Of a stretch of DNA of 64,000 bases, positions 1-12,068 are shown piece after piece; positions within the stretch are counted from its first letter, which is position 1; each line of letters begins with the position of its first letter. The position numbers were made by a program, and so were the translations under genes. Where the stretch lies: assembly GCA_036245805.1 (NCBI GenBank), contig BTRK01000005.1, positions 47,045,216-47,109,215 on the forward strand, written 5' to 3'. The DNA comes from Pristionchus mayeri. Lineage: Eukaryota; Nematoda; Chromadorea; Rhabditida; Neodiplogasteridae. A model generated the notes under the pieces. That model saw nothing but the letters and a program-made list of their open reading frames with translations. It was not told the DNA's origin and ran no database searches.

Positions 1-910
1 TTGAAAAAAACACATTTAAATTTAAATTGTATTCGTTCTTTACTAAGTAATTTCTGGTTGCCAAGAATTAATAAGACTGTGAAGAATATACCCGGGATGG
101 TTATGTTAATTTTGATAGGATAAAAATAAAATGAAATGAAAAGGTGACAAGTAATTTTTTAAACTCAAAAAATAACTGGTTGGACGTGGACTCAGACCAA
201 TTGCAATGAAAATACTCATCTCACAGTATCTTGTTATATTCTCTTTTCGCCGACCATAGGAATGACGATATCCGGGAGACGCGCACGGGGATGCCTCGCA
301 ATGAAGTACGTCTCGCTCTCGACAAAAAATCAACGAAATGCAGTAATTTAGAGCATCTGTAAACCACCAAGTTTACATAAATGCTAGCGCTTCTCTGTTT
401 TGCATTAATGAGTATTTCAAGCTAAAGAAAATAACAAGGCGTTTCCTCTGAAGTATTTGTTTGAAGAAAAATACGTATTTCGGAATCATTCACGACAAGA
501 ATTATCGATCTATTCATGTGATGATTTTTTTTGGTTATAATTCGTAATAGCACGAAGAGAGAATCGAACAATCTCTGGCCATCGAGTGATAAAACATTTA
601 TGAAACACCAATTCGATGTTAGCATTTTCTCTCCCTTTTAATCTTACAAAATTAGCGGAAAGAATAAAGTGTGATAAGATATTTGTCACATATATATTGC
701 ATTATTTTTGTTCTAGACCGTTTTTTAATTCCTCCAGTACCTCAAATAAATAAAGAATTGGAGAAATATATGTATATCAATTATTCTAATCTAGAAAATA
801 TGGCACTAGGTCGGATGCCGACTTTGATATATCAAAGACGCCATGACACCATAGTTCTCAATGGACCTAGTGCCGAAAATATTGAGAAGTGTACTGTATG
901 GTTCATGTTT
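1..910 (+). repeat. Direct repeat copy A (910 bp)
   Basis: Bases 1-910 match 9,552-10,461 in the same orientation with no difference that I could find. The repeat may begin before the window. Copies diverge after the GTTT of a TGTTTCA core: copy A continues TTTG, copy B continues CACC. So copy B keeps a complete piRNA motif there and copy A has lost it. Such identity means a very recent duplication or an assembly duplication. Confidence 0.9.
543..607 (-). ncRNA. Predicted 21U/piRNA gene, copy A
   Basis: TGTTTCA core on the minus strand (plus 601-607). CGAT ends 38 nt downstream. Predicted 21-nt RNA is 563 down to 543. It lies inside the 910-bp direct repeat, so an identical locus sits at 10,094-10,158. 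Confidence 0.6.
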
Positions 911-1015
911 TTTGTTACTATGATTTTCGGTAGGAGCGACGGAGCGGGTGAATATGTCGAGTCTGAGAAGAGGGGAATGATCTTGATCAATGATGACTCT
1001 CTTGATTTATCACGT

Positions 1016-1270
1016 GTATCACGAGTCGATGGATGTAATTCAGACCTCTCGGGAACATTTTGAAATTTTTAATTTCGAATTAGCCCCTTATTATGTTGTA
1101 GTAATACCCTGGGGTGATTAATTCGAAAAATATAGGTGATAGGCCCCAGAGCCGCCATTTAGGATTTTTCCGGTTTTGTGCTTTGCTCCACTGTATTTCA
1201 GCTGCCAGTGCCGCTACAGAGATCTTGATGGGCTCAAAATGAGCGGAAAATTATTCTGAACAACTTTTAT
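1016..1270. repeat. Dispersed repeat, shared with 16.83-17.09 kb
   Basis: A segment with CCCAGAGCCG, the TTTCCGGTTTTG stretch and GGGCTCAAAAT recurs in the same order near 16,905-17,080. Both copies lie near a TATCACGAGTC motif (1,018 and 16,830), which also occurs near 32,198. It is a decayed element of unknown class; no coding capacity is seen. Confidence 0.6.
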
Positions 1271-1699
1271 GTTGACAACTTTTTAAAATAATATCAAGTT
1301 AAAAAGATATGATTTAAAATTTTGAATCCGAAACTTTCAAAAAATGTTTTCTCCATCACGCAGGAAACTTTCAGTGGATTTTCAATTCATAAAATGGAAG
1401 AAGATGTCTTCATATATCAATAAAAAATATAAACTGAAAAATTGAGAGATAGACCACTTTAGATATTTCGCGTCAAAGGTGTCACATTGGCGTAGCATCA
1501 CAACAAATGCTGTCTAGTGAACCCTAACTTAACATCCAATAAGAACTCGCTGTGATTTATTAGTTTTCTCAATGTTATGATTAATTTGGCATTGACAAAT
1601 TCAAAGTTGTGCAAAGTTTAAAAAATCGATTTTTCCGACCTCGATGTATCGCATTTTTACACTTCTCAAAGTTAAGATTCTTAATCATACATAGGAAAT

Positions 1700-2232
1700 A
1701 ATTATATACAAGTTTTAGTAGACCTCGGGACTAGTGAAAATATTTGAGAAGCATCCCACACATACTTCATAATCTTTAGATTTTTTCACACGAACATGCC
1801 CTCCCTAGAGTTTCGGAAATATTGGAAGTTCATTATGGTTATACGGTTACCGATCAGTTTTCAATGAGAAAACATTTCAAATTACGGGATATGTTTTAAA
1901 TAATATTGAATTACAATTTGACATAATTCACAAATCTGGAAAATTTGAAATTTTCTGAACTGTCAATTTTGCACTTTTTTACAAACCGTTATCATTTGTT
2001 GTATTGCTAATGTTTTTCAGCTCTTCACATCACATACCTTGTATTACAATTGCAAACTGTTTCATAGCCTATTAACCATAGTCTAAAAATGAACTTCCAA
2101 TATTTTCGAAACTCTAGGGAGGGCATGTTCGTGGTTCGTGTGAAAAAAAAATCTAAAGATTATGAAGATTGTGTGGAATGTTTTTCAAATATTTTCACTA
2201 GTCTCGAGGTCTACTAAAACTTGTATATAGTT
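1700..2232. repeat. Inverted-repeat element
   Basis: Arms of about 140 bp (about 1,700-1,842 and 2,087-2,232) are inverted copies, both containing CCTCCCTAGAGTTTCG or its complement. The spacer is about 245 bp. A CTGTTTCA (2,057-2,064, plus) lies in the spacer with CAAT ending at +37, a marginal piRNA-like arrangement that I do not call. Confidence 0.75.
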
Positions 2233-3172
2233 ATTATATATGAAAGGAATCGCGAAAGAATCGACCACGCCGGGGAAATGGAAAATCTATAATTTAAAAA
2301 ATTCTGAAAAAAAATAATAAAAGTACTATGAACAATGCTCTTTCAAACTACGTCGGCCAAATATTTTTAATTTTTTTGAGTACGGGCGTATCGAAGTTGG
2401 CACCTACCCTAAAATTAGTGAAGTACGTCTCGGGAAAATGATCATAACTTGCTTTAAAATTGAGCTAGAAACTTTTTATTTTTTTAGATTTTTTTAGGGA
2501 AAAAGTATCTCCGGTTTTGTGGTAAAATTGTTGCACCTACCCTTCAATAACGAGAAAATGACGAATTTAATCACTAGGGTCCACTAAGGCAAACTTTTTC
2601 GGCTTCTCGATAGCTTTCGAATTTTGTGTTTGCGAGCTCGATAGCATCAGTTTTAACCAAGATATGACCAAAAAAATAAATCTTCCTAAAATCGGCCGTC
2701 CAGAACGAGGCATGCCCTCTCTTACTAAATCGATATTGGAAAGCACGAAATATGTTAAATGGTCAACGTAGACACCCACTAATTTTGCGTGGACATTCCA
2801 AAGGAAGAATAAAAAACGATTGTGTGTATGGTATACGAAGCCAGAAAATCGATATTCTCATCACGAAATTCGGTTTTTCGCATTTTTGGCTATGAAGACG
2901 TGATTTGCCCGTTTGTGCTGCGTTGGCGAAGTTGTAGATCTCGCGAAAACGAGCAAAATGAGAACAAAAGTTCGCTTTACGATGAAAATTGACTGATATA
3001 CAACAATTTGAAGATGTAGATCAAAAAATCGATAATTTGCATATATCGCCAAACTGACTGGATTAACCGTCGTCTGACCTCCAATAGGGTAAATCAACAA
3101 AGTTGTATGAAAATCTGTGGTATAAAATATTTCTAGTAGCCAGCATTCCCACACTTTTCCAGGAGACCCGTG
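2233..3172. other. Intergenic stretch, nothing recognised
   Basis: AT-rich sequence with only short open frames and no recognisable protein, RNA gene or exact piRNA core. It ends at the border of the inverted duplication near 3,173. Confidence 0.5.
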
Positions 3173-3454
3173 TTACACGAAAGGAAGAGATGACGGATCA
3201 GCAGCGATAGGGTTATGGACAACCTGCGATCGGCTGACACGAGAGATATCACTCGGCTTCAACGGTTTAAAATTTACTTCCAATTAGTAATTTCGCTAAT
3301 TACAGTCAAAAAATAAAAAGAAAACATCCTCAAAAATCTTCAGGTCTACCGTAATCTGGGCCGACACCCTGTAACAGCTGCAGCTCCCAGAGCTGATAGT
3401 GCGAGGAGGAGGCAAGATGACGCTCCGAATTTCCATGTGAATTGATAAGATTCT

Positions 3455-3520
3455 ACGTAAATAAATGCCGCACGATTGATTTGATCCCATTGTTGTGTCA
3501 CTTCAGGCGAACATGAAACA
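3455..3520 (-). ncRNA. Predicted 21U/piRNA gene
   Basis: TGTTTCA core on minus (plus 3,514-3,520). CAAT ends 39 nt downstream. Predicted RNA is 3,475 down to 3,455. The duplicate at 24,725-24,790 keeps the core, the spacing and an identical 21-mer. Confidence 0.75.
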
Positions 3521-3873
3521 TCAACTGACAAAGGTAAAAAAAGGTGCAGCCACGTCAAGCGATTTTAAAGTCGTGAACGACTACGCTAGGTGGTGTAGTG
3601 CGGTGAGGCCGACTACTGCTAGGACTACGTAACCCTGCTGTCCAAAGTGCTTCTAGGGAACGTTAGGGAACGTTAACTGACAAAGGGCTTCATAAAAAGT
3701 ATTTAGTCACCGTCGATGCACTCCTGCTCTATGTTTTAGCCTAGAATTAAACACAGTAGCACACAATTCAGAATTGATCATTGATTAGTTATTATTTCGC
3801 GCAGACTCCTTCAACAAGTTATCGAGCAGTGAGATCGCCGGTCAGAATCTTTTTTTCGCACTAGCTCATCTTG

Positions 3874-3939
3874 TGTTTCACAGAGTGCATTAGAAGAGAT
3901 ACTGATCTCAAGAGTTAATTCCTTTGACGCATCGCTTCA
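3874..3939 (+). ncRNA. Predicted 21U/piRNA gene
   Basis: TGTTTCA at 3,874-3,880. TAAT ends at 3,919, 39 nt downstream. Predicted RNA 3,919-3,939. The inverted duplicate at 24,458-24,523 matches its first 16 bases and then diverges. Confidence 0.75.
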
Positions 3940-4268
3940 TTAAAAATATTAATTAAATCAGTAGTCCATGTATAAAAGAACGTTAAGTTAAATTAATTTA
4001 TCGTCTCAATTCAGTGCACAGGACGGCTAGACGTCTTCATGAATATATTGGTCGATAATCCAGCAGCCAACGCACTCTGAACGAGCATAGTGATGCGCAT
4101 AACCAGCATAACGATGCGATTATCGGAATATCCCTGCCAGTGGATAATATTTCCGCCATTGTTTTTTTTTCTATAACTGTCGTCATCCGAGAGGGTGGAG
4201 ACGACTGCTGTGTCAGATGAGAAAGAGAGTGGCTTGCAGTGAGGGAAACCAAACTAATGTCAAATTAA

Positions 4269-7200
4269 GAGTCCGGATCTGAGGAAAGTCACCACTGCCC
4301 GGACATTGCGCCAGGAATTTCGATTCAGGCCATGACGCTCATAGGACCTATAGTGCTTAGGATAGTTAATTTAAATTTCGTAGTGATACCGCCTCTATCA
4401 CGCAAAGCGGCACGACAGGTGCGGACACAGTGAAAAATGACGAAAATTTATAATTTCTTAACCGAACAAGCTAGACTCAAAATTTATTTTGCGTTATATT
4501 ATGGTACCCATAAGTACTCTGGGTCACTATTGAAATCGAATTCAGGTCGATTTTGAGTATGAAAATTTGATCTCAATTTTCACTTTATTCGCTTTCGTTA
4601 TACGTCGGAAGCGTTTCCGCACATATTTTCACATCTCCCTGTGTAGCCCGTTCATTGATGCATGCAAGTACCACATGAAATGAGAAATTCACAGGGGGCC
4701 AAATACTGAAATCGCGATTTGTATCTGACCATGTCGATATCCACTCGGCCGAATTCAATATTCCAGGCGATAGTTCAAGTTAAATTAAAGTGGGGAATTC
4801 TTCTTAGTACTAGTAAAGCAATATTTTGTTGAAAAATAGGCGTTTCTGTAAAGTTTAAAAAATAGTGTTTCAGCATCTCGAAATTTTGCCAAGTTTAGGG
4901 ATCTCTAGTTAATTATTGTCTGATCCACCCAATGGGTCAGTAAGGAAAACTTACAGTATGCACTACCATGAGCAGAATGGTACCAAACAAGTCACATTGT
5001 AAAAAAGCTTCGGATGAATTATTTTTCGCTTGAAAATGCGAACTCACGATCGTGAAAAATGACGAAAATGCAATAGTTCTCAACCGAACAAGCTAGACTC
5101 GAAATTTATTTTGCGTTATGCTAGGCTACCTCTAAGTGCTATGGAGCACTGCTAAAATCGTATTCGGGTCGATTCTGGATATGCCACCGTGGTCACAATT
5201 TTCATTTTTTTCGGATTTTTTCTACGTTGCATGCGTTTCCGCACATATTTTCACCTCTCCCTATGTAGCCCATTCATCGATGCTTTCGTGCGACACATCA
5301 AACACGAAATTTCAATCGGGCCAAATATTGAAATCGCGATTTATATCTGATCGGATGATCTCAATATCTGATCAAATGATTTACACCTTCCGGACTATAG
5401 TTCAACTCAAAACTACGTGTAATTATCGTTTTAGTAATAGAAAGGCAAGATTATGCATGAGAAATCCAAAATTGCGAAAGTTTTAAAAAATCGTTTTTCA
5501 CTAGCTAGCATGTTGCCCATTTTATGAATAGCTAACTCAAGATATGCATTTGCTTCGTATGGAAGAGTTTGTGAAATTAGTAAATGCCACTGTCGTAAGC
5601 AAGATCGTATATGATAGGCAATATAAAACGTGATTTTGTTCCCGATTTTTTCACTCGAAATTGCAAAATCAGTTTGGGGTCGGAAATAAACTTTGACCGA
5701 TTTTGATGAATTGTTTGGAAAAATCGAACTTGTTTTGACATCTTAGGCTACGTACTAGACTGTGCATTCTAAAATCGTTGAGAATAGTGGTTTTCGTCAC
5801 TTCACAAATTTGGCATTTTTGAAGTGCTCGAAATTTGGATTCACAATCCAGCAATTTAAAGTCGGTGACAGTTAAAACTGCATGAATTTTGTTAAATACT
5901 CTCCCGGATTTAATATAAGCCAGTACAAGGCAGATCCTGCACCTTTTTATACAATTTATTGTAAGCTTAAAAATGCGAGATCGTAGCAGTCGAAAAATAA
6001 TTTATTATATTTTGTACACTATATTTGTGAAAATCGGTTCGGTACTTCTTTAGAAAATTGTTATTGAATTAATGAAACAAAAAATAATATGAACACGTCA
6101 ATTTTACTAAGTTTAAAAAAATGAAGAAAATGACAAATATGAAAATCCATTTTTTTTGTAATGGTGCCAGCCTAGTTGCTCTCAACTATTTTCGATTCTA
6201 CTGTCTAGTGTATGCCATATACTGTTAAAACAATTTCGATTTTTCCATACAATTCATCAAAATCGGTCAAAGTTTAATTCCGAACTTACTGATTTTGCAA
6301 TTTCGAGTGAGAAAATCGAGTGTTTTATATTGCCTATCATGTACGATCTTGCTTAAGACAGTGGCATTTACTAATTTCACAAACTCTTCCATACGAAGCA
6401 AATGCATATCTTGAGTTAGGTATTCACAAAATGGGCAACATGCTTGCTAGTGAAAAACGATTTTTTAAAACTTTCGCAATTTTGGATTTCTCATGCATAA
6501 TCTTGCCTTTCTATTACTAAAACGATAATTACACGTAGTTTTGAGTTGAACTATAGTCCGGAAGGTGTAAATCATTTGATCAGATATTGAGATCATCCGA
6601 TCAGATATAAATCGCGATTTCAATATTTGGCCCGATTGAAATTTCGTGTTTGATGTGTCGCACGAAAGCATCGATGAATGGGCTACATAGGGAGAGGTGA
6701 AAATATGTGCGGAAACGCATGCAACGTAGAAAAAATCCGAAAAAAATGAAAATTGTGACCACGGTGGCATATCCAGAATCGACCCGAATACGATTTTAGC
6801 AGTGCTCCATAGCACTTAGAGGTAGCCTAGCATAACGCAAAATAAATTTCGAGTCTAGCTTGTTCGGTTGAGAACTATTGCATTTTCGTCATTTTTCACG
6901 ATCGTGAGTTCGCATTTTCAAGCGAAAAATAATTCATCCGAAGCTTTTTTACAATGTGACTTGTTTGGTACCATTCTGCTCATGGTAGTGCATACTGTAA
7001 GTTTTCCTTACTGACCCATTGGGTGGATCAGACAATAATTAACTAGAGATCCCTAAACTTGGCAAAATTTCGAGATGCTGAAACACTATTTTTTAAACTT
7101 TACAGAAACGCCTATTTTTCAACAAAATATTGCTTTACTAGTACTAAGAAGAATTCCCCACTTTAATTTAACTTGAACTATCGCCTGGAATATTGAATTC

Positions 7201-7690
7201 GGCCGAGTGGATATCGACATGGTCAGATACAAATCGCGATTTCAGTATTTGGCCCCCTGTGAATTTCTCATTTCATGTGGTACTTGCATGCATCAATGAA
7301 CGGGCTACACAGGGAGATGTGAAAATATGTGCGGAAACGCTTCCGACGTATAACGAAAGCGAATAAAGTGAAAATTGAGATCAAATTTTCATACTCAAAA
7401 TCGACCTGAATTCGATTTCAATAGTGACCCAGAGTACTTATGGGTACCATAATATAACGCAAAATAAATTTTGAGTCTAGCTTGTTCGGTTAAGAAATTA
7501 TAAATTTTCGTCATTTTTCACTGTGTCCGCACCTGTCGTGCCGCTTTGCGTGATAGAGGCGGTATCACTACGAAATTTCAAATAATTACCCTAAGCACTA
7601 TTGGCCCTATGAGCGTCATGGCCTGAATCGAAATTCCTGGCGCAATGTCCGGAAGAGTGGCCCAAATGGTAACTCTCCTCAGATCCAGAA
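4269..7690. mobile_element. 3.4-kb palindromic (foldback) element
   Basis: The two halves are near-perfect inverted copies: about 4,269-5,835 pairs with about 6,120-7,690 around a central unpaired part of about 280 bp. Terminal sequences both contain GGATCTGAGGA. Each arm also holds an internal tandem duplication: the segment with CCGAACAAGCTAGACTC occurs near 4,460 and again near 5,080. The 116-residue open frame at 5,136-5,486 recurs inverted at 6,465-6,815 and matches no family I know, so it is probably a by-product of the palindrome. The insertion is proven by the contiguous, uninterrupted site near 24,130 in the inverted duplicate. No transposase is seen; it is presumably non-autonomous. 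Target duplication is unclear because the site is an A/T run. Confidence 0.88.
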
Positions 7691-7720
7691 AAATTTTTTT
7701 TTTCGAACCACTCAAACTTA

Positions 7721-7786
7721 TGTTTCACTATGCCTACTTGAGCGGATCAAAACCATAGGTTTCGATGGGTATGGGCTATTGTTATT
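7721..7786 (+). ncRNA. Predicted 21U/piRNA gene
   Basis: TGTTTCA at 7,721-7,727. CGAT ends at 7,766 (+39). Predicted RNA 7,766-7,786. The duplicate at 24,039-24,102 lacks two spacer bases (+37) and has several changes in the 21-mer. The foldback element ends about 30 bp upstream of this core, so its promoter flank was replaced. Confidence 0.7.
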
Positions 7787-8044
7787 GGGCAAATAAACAA
7801 ATCAATATAGATGCACTTTAGTGTCACAATATATTTGTTTCTGTGCATGCAAGATGTCTTGCGACATTGCGACATTCGAGTTTCAAACCTTGGCGCAAAG
7901 TAATTTACGGCAGTTTCTGCACCGAAATAAGGAAGGAAGAGAAAATGGGTCTATCAGCTGCAGCTGGACGAGCGAGTTCCCGGCTGATCCTGATTCGAAG
8001 ATCGACGTGAAGGAATTATGTTCAAACTGCCCAAGTGATTCCTG

Positions 8045-8111
8045 TGTTTCACAACTAGCTTAAGCATTTTTGAAAATGAGAGAACATTGATACTCCTCTC
8101 CTTGCATTGCT
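8045..8111 (+). ncRNA. Predicted 21U/piRNA gene
   Basis: TGTTTCA at 8,045-8,051. TGAT ends at 8,091 (+40). Predicted RNA 8,091-8,111. The inverted duplicate at 23,694-23,760 has the same core, spacing and 21-mer. Confidence 0.75.
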
Positions 8112-8569
8112 ACAAAGTAAAAATTAAAAATTAACCTACATCGCGTTTCCCTTTAATCTTCGCATTCTCGTGGAGTGCTCCGTGAAGTCAATAGGGGTGA
8201 AGAAGGAAGAGAGGAAGAGGGGAAAGGCGATCTATCAACAGCGACTGGGAGAGAGACTATTTGAGTGTAAAATTTTAAATATCTTAGTTTGGGGTGCCAC
8301 CATTAGCGTATATATTCGAAATGTGTAAACCAGAGCAGTAATCAAAGGGGGGTCAGGTTACAATGCCGTGATCGACGTGAGCCTAAAATATAACTCAGAT
8401 ATCCCTGATTTCTTACTACGAGACAAAATGGGAAGAAACAAGGAATCAGACACCAAATACCTGATCCAGGCTGGAACTAAAGTATTGTTGAATCAGCACC
8501 ATCACGATAGCATTTTTATTCTCCGAAGTCAGACTTAAGTGATAATAATTCCGTCGAAATTATATTTGT

Positions 8570-8635
8570 AAGCATGCAATGGATCACAAATCGGAAGTAA
8601 GCAGCTCAACATTGATACATCTCGTCGATGAAACA
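8570..8635 (-). ncRNA. Predicted 21U/piRNA gene
   Basis: TGTTTCA on minus (plus 8,629-8,635). CGAT ends 39 nt downstream. Predicted RNA is 8,590 down to 8,570. Confidence 0.72.
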
Positions 8636-8669
8636 TCAATTGTTTTAGAAAAAAAATAACTCTCTTAAA

Positions 8670-8885
8670 GGAGGAGTAAATGCAAACGCGCGCCCGGTTG
8701 GAATATGTTTCACCTATGGACGCGCTCTCTTCAAGCCGCGTGCTCTCTCGCTCGTTGCCTGAGCTTTCCCTGATTTCGCTTCCAGCCAACTAGCGATAAC
8801 TCAGTTCGGAATGCAGATATCAATGTGAGTATTTCGGAGCTTATTACCGTTGTGGAGCTCTATGCCGTGCATATGACAGCTTCAA
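8670..8885 (+). repeat. Direct repeat with 29.64-29.87 kb
   Basis: Shares about 210 bp at high identity, including GCGCGCCCGGTTG and GCTTCCAGCCAACTAGCGAT, with 29,642-29,870. Each copy contains a TGTTTCA (8,706 and 29,679), but no Y-R-N-T ends at 38-41 nt in either, so these cores are not called as piRNA genes. Confidence 0.85.
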
Positions 8886-9551
8886 AATTTGAATTTTGAG
8901 TTAACTCCTTCTTTAAAAGAAATGAGTGAAACAAGACTGTACTCATACACCGCTTTCCGCACAATCTCGCATCTGCAGCCGAGGAGAACCCGTACCCGCA
9001 CTAGTAAACATATTGTTGATGACAAAAACGAAAAAAATCTATATTTTATCTTCTGGCTACCGTACCTTTAACAGCTGCTACCCGTCCTGATATCGGTATC
9101 CCAGATGGTAGTAATCGCGACGACGGTGAGGGCCCTGTGGAAAAGATAAATTAGAGATGGCTTCGTAAGAAGTGACTCCCTTCCTTCTACACACTCTCAC
9201 GCCGATCTGACCTGCGATAGACACTGAAGAGATAATTTCATGTGAAGCCGTCCCTAAGATAGATATCAGGGAGATCACAACACTGACACGGTATCTATTA
9301 GAATACGTCGATAATATGATTATTATATCTTTTTCTGACCTCAGTGAAGGCAAATCCGCTCAAATATCTCATTATACTCCGCTCATGTTCGTAGCAGCTG
9401 CACTCGAGTAGGACACACACCCATTGATACGTGGCTATGCGACCCTATTATCATTCCGTTCGCGATCTCCTCAGGTCAAAGCAACGATGAAAGGAGCCAA
9501 TCATTCACTAATTTGTGATTGGATTGTGTGATTAGGTTGACTAAAATAATT
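8886..9551. other. Intergenic stretch with decayed dispersed repeats
   Basis: No gene or piRNA core. The part near 9,370-9,470 is an inverted, diverged relative of the repeat units upstream of the cores at 21,701 and 57,311 (shared features include a GTAGCAGCTGC-type segment and a run near CCCATTGATA). Confidence 0.5.
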
Positions 9552-10461
9552 TTGAAAAAAACACATTTAAATTTAAATTGTATTCGTTCTTTACTAAGTA
9601 ATTTCTGGTTGCCAAGAATTAATAAGACTGTGAAGAATATACCCGGGATGGTTATGTTAATTTTGATAGGATAAAAATAAAATGAAATGAAAAGGTGACA
9701 AGTAATTTTTTAAACTCAAAAAATAACTGGTTGGACGTGGACTCAGACCAATTGCAATGAAAATACTCATCTCACAGTATCTTGTTATATTCTCTTTTCG
9801 CCGACCATAGGAATGACGATATCCGGGAGACGCGCACGGGGATGCCTCGCAATGAAGTACGTCTCGCTCTCGACAAAAAATCAACGAAATGCAGTAATTT
9901 AGAGCATCTGTAAACCACCAAGTTTACATAAATGCTAGCGCTTCTCTGTTTTGCATTAATGAGTATTTCAAGCTAAAGAAAATAACAAGGCGTTTCCTCT
10001 GAAGTATTTGTTTGAAGAAAAATACGTATTTCGGAATCATTCACGACAAGAATTATCGATCTATTCATGTGATGATTTTTTTTGGTTATAATTCGTAATA
10101 GCACGAAGAGAGAATCGAACAATCTCTGGCCATCGAGTGATAAAACATTTATGAAACACCAATTCGATGTTAGCATTTTCTCTCCCTTTTAATCTTACAA
10201 AATTAGCGGAAAGAATAAAGTGTGATAAGATATTTGTCACATATATATTGCATTATTTTTGTTCTAGACCGTTTTTTAATTCCTCCAGTACCTCAAATAA
10301 ATAAAGAATTGGAGAAATATATGTATATCAATTATTCTAATCTAGAAAATATGGCACTAGGTCGGATGCCGACTTTGATATATCAAAGACGCCATGACAC
10401 CATAGTTCTCAATGGACCTAGTGCCGAAAATATTGAGAAGTGTACTGTATGGTTCATGTTT
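9552..10461 (+). repeat. Direct repeat copy B (910 bp)
   Basis: Second copy of bases 1-910. Copy B's right end runs directly into a complete TGTTTCA (10,457-10,463) that copy A lacks. Confidence 0.9.
10094..10158 (-). ncRNA. Predicted 21U/piRNA gene, copy B
   Basis: TGTTTCA on minus (plus 10,152-10,158). CGAT ends at +38. Predicted RNA is 10,114 down to 10,094. It is identical to the locus at 543-607, so small-RNA reads would map to both. Confidence 0.6.
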
Positions 10462-10522
10462 CACCTTCCGCACATACACTCTGATGCACTCACCACTCTA
10501 ATATTCACTTGACAGTTATTAA
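10457..10522 (+). ncRNA. Predicted 21U/piRNA gene at duplication breakpoint
   Basis: TGTTTCA at 10,457-10,463. TAAT ends at 10,502 (+39). Predicted RNA 10,502-10,522. The first five bases of the core belong to the 910-bp duplicated segment and the rest to unique sequence. Confidence 0.72.
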
Positions 10523-10644
10523 TTCAAACAAATTCAATTTTCAACGAATTGCGGGACAACAGAAAATAAGTTTTGCATGAGAATACTGGCATTGTGAGCG
10601 ATTGTGTGCGCGGTCATTTGAACAACCCGCTCTTACTTTTTATT

Positions 10645-10710
10645 CCAAGCAGAAAGCAGAAAGCATCGAAACTATGGAACTCGCCTTTCATATATCTTAC
10701 TGATGAAACA
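10645..10710 (-). ncRNA. Predicted 21U/piRNA gene
   Basis: TGTTTCA on minus (plus 10,704-10,710). CGAT ends at +39. Predicted RNA is 10,665 down to 10,645. The region 5' of the core (10,795-10,850) resembles 16,580-16,640 (shared TCTCATTCCACT). Confidence 0.72.
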
Positions 10711-11284
10711 CAAAAAAAATCTTCCAATTATTGACCCCTTCATTCACTAGAAATAAATTAATAAACAATAACATAATAAGTAAATTAAATGTTGACTCGC
10801 ACGTCTCATTCCACTTCAAACATTCTGGCAGCTGCAAAATTCCAGAATATATTTGAAGCGATAACTTATTTCCGAAGGAAAGCAAATCTTACGACCTATC
10901 CCAGTTCATCGCTGGGGTCGATGCTGCTGTGGTTGACCACATAGCGCGATCGCTTGAGTTGGATAATTTGAAGGGCGGAACACGTGTATCAATATTTCAG
11001 TGACAAGTAGATTTATGATCATGATAAAAATTCAAAATGTCATTCCTTTACACTTTCATGATATAATGCCAGTAGACTAAACGAATAGGATCAATCAGCA
11101 AAGTGACACTTATGAGAGCAGGTTCAGCGAATTTTGTCCGGAATTTTGTTCAATTTTGTCCGGAAGTCCGGCTTTACTACAACGAACAAAACAAAACAGT
11201 GCAGATGTTTGAGCAAGACAAAACAATTCAAATGTTTAAGATTCAGATCAAGACAAGGAATTTCAAATGTTCAAGTGACTCCTG

Positions 11285-11352
11285 TGTTTCATCAGTGTCG
11301 TAAATATAATTAAAAATGGGTATCACGCCACTCATGTAAGGATCGATCAAAG
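11285..11352 (+). ncRNA. Predicted 21U/piRNA gene, long spacing
   Basis: TGTTTCA at 11,285-11,291. CACT ends at 11,332 (+41, at the edge of the range seen here). Predicted RNA 11,332-11,352. Confidence 0.5.
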
Positions 11353-12003
11353 TGTCGGATGAGCAAAAAAATCAGAAACAAGTTTCCGTCAGCTTTATCA
11401 TCCCTGCGTATAATTGTAAAATGCTGCGTCTGCGTAAAATTGCGTTGCAAACGAGTAATTAATGATTAAAGTGAGGCACCAGAACTAACGACATGGTGTC
11501 GGGGCCTTGGGAATGATGATATGGGTATGAGCTCCTCAGGGTCTCCTTTAAGGATATAGACCTACCCAAATCCCGAAAAACATCATACACCATAGTTTAC
11601 CCTAATCCGAAAAATTTGAGAATCAGCTCGATTCTTAGGTGAGAGGCGTGGTATAAGTTCAATTTGTCTCCTACGTGTTTGGTTCACAACAAACAATAAA
11701 AATAAACCATAATCGGCTTATCAATCGACTCTGCGACCTTTATCTTTACTGCTGCTGCTGTACGCTCATCCGATTCTGAGATTGAACAGTATACCTCGAA
11801 CATCTATCTCGGGTCAATAAGTATTTCCGGTGTGATCGAGTGAACCAACAGAAAATATGTTTCCCTTTGACCCCTTCACGATCTGCGTGCCGTCTGTATT
11901 CCAGGCCACTAAGTACATCATGCTACTACTGACTGACTGATAGTACTCGAGTAACATGCAATAGAGAAAGAGTTGTGATAGAACTGTGATAATTGTAGTT
12001 TTC

Positions 12004-12068
12004 CAAATAGATCGCGTAGTACCATCACTTAGAGAAAATGGCAAGTGTGATATTCAAGATGTGAAACA
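12004..12068 (-). ncRNA. Predicted 21U/piRNA gene
   Basis: TGTTTCA on minus (plus 12,062-12,068). TGAT ends at +38. Predicted RNA is 12,024 down to 12,004. The core lies about 60 bp outside the left end of the next foldback element. Confidence 0.68.

Larger units (their letters stand above)
3173..4268 (+). repeat. Inverted segmental duplication, copy 1 left part
   Basis: This block plus 7,691-8,246 is an inverted copy of 23,556-25,072. Homology starts at the TTACACGAAAGG stretch near 3,173 and runs until the 3.4-kb foldback insertion at about 4,269. It carries two predicted piRNA loci (3,455-3,520 and 3,874-3,939), both matched in the other copy. Confidence 0.9.
7691..8246 (+). repeat. Inverted segmental duplication, copy 1 right part
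   Basis: Continuation, after the foldback insertion, of the block duplicated in inverted orientation at 23,556-24,130. It contains two piRNA loci present in both copies. Confidence 0.88.

Noticed and set aside
5136..5486. 116-residue frame present twice (also 6,465-6,815 inverted)
   Set aside because: The duplication comes from the palindrome; no domain or coding signature recognised.
8706..8712. TGTTTCA core at 8,706 and its duplicate at 29,679
   Set aside because: No Y-R-N-T ends 37-41 nt downstream in either copy, so I list them as repeat content, not piRNA genes.
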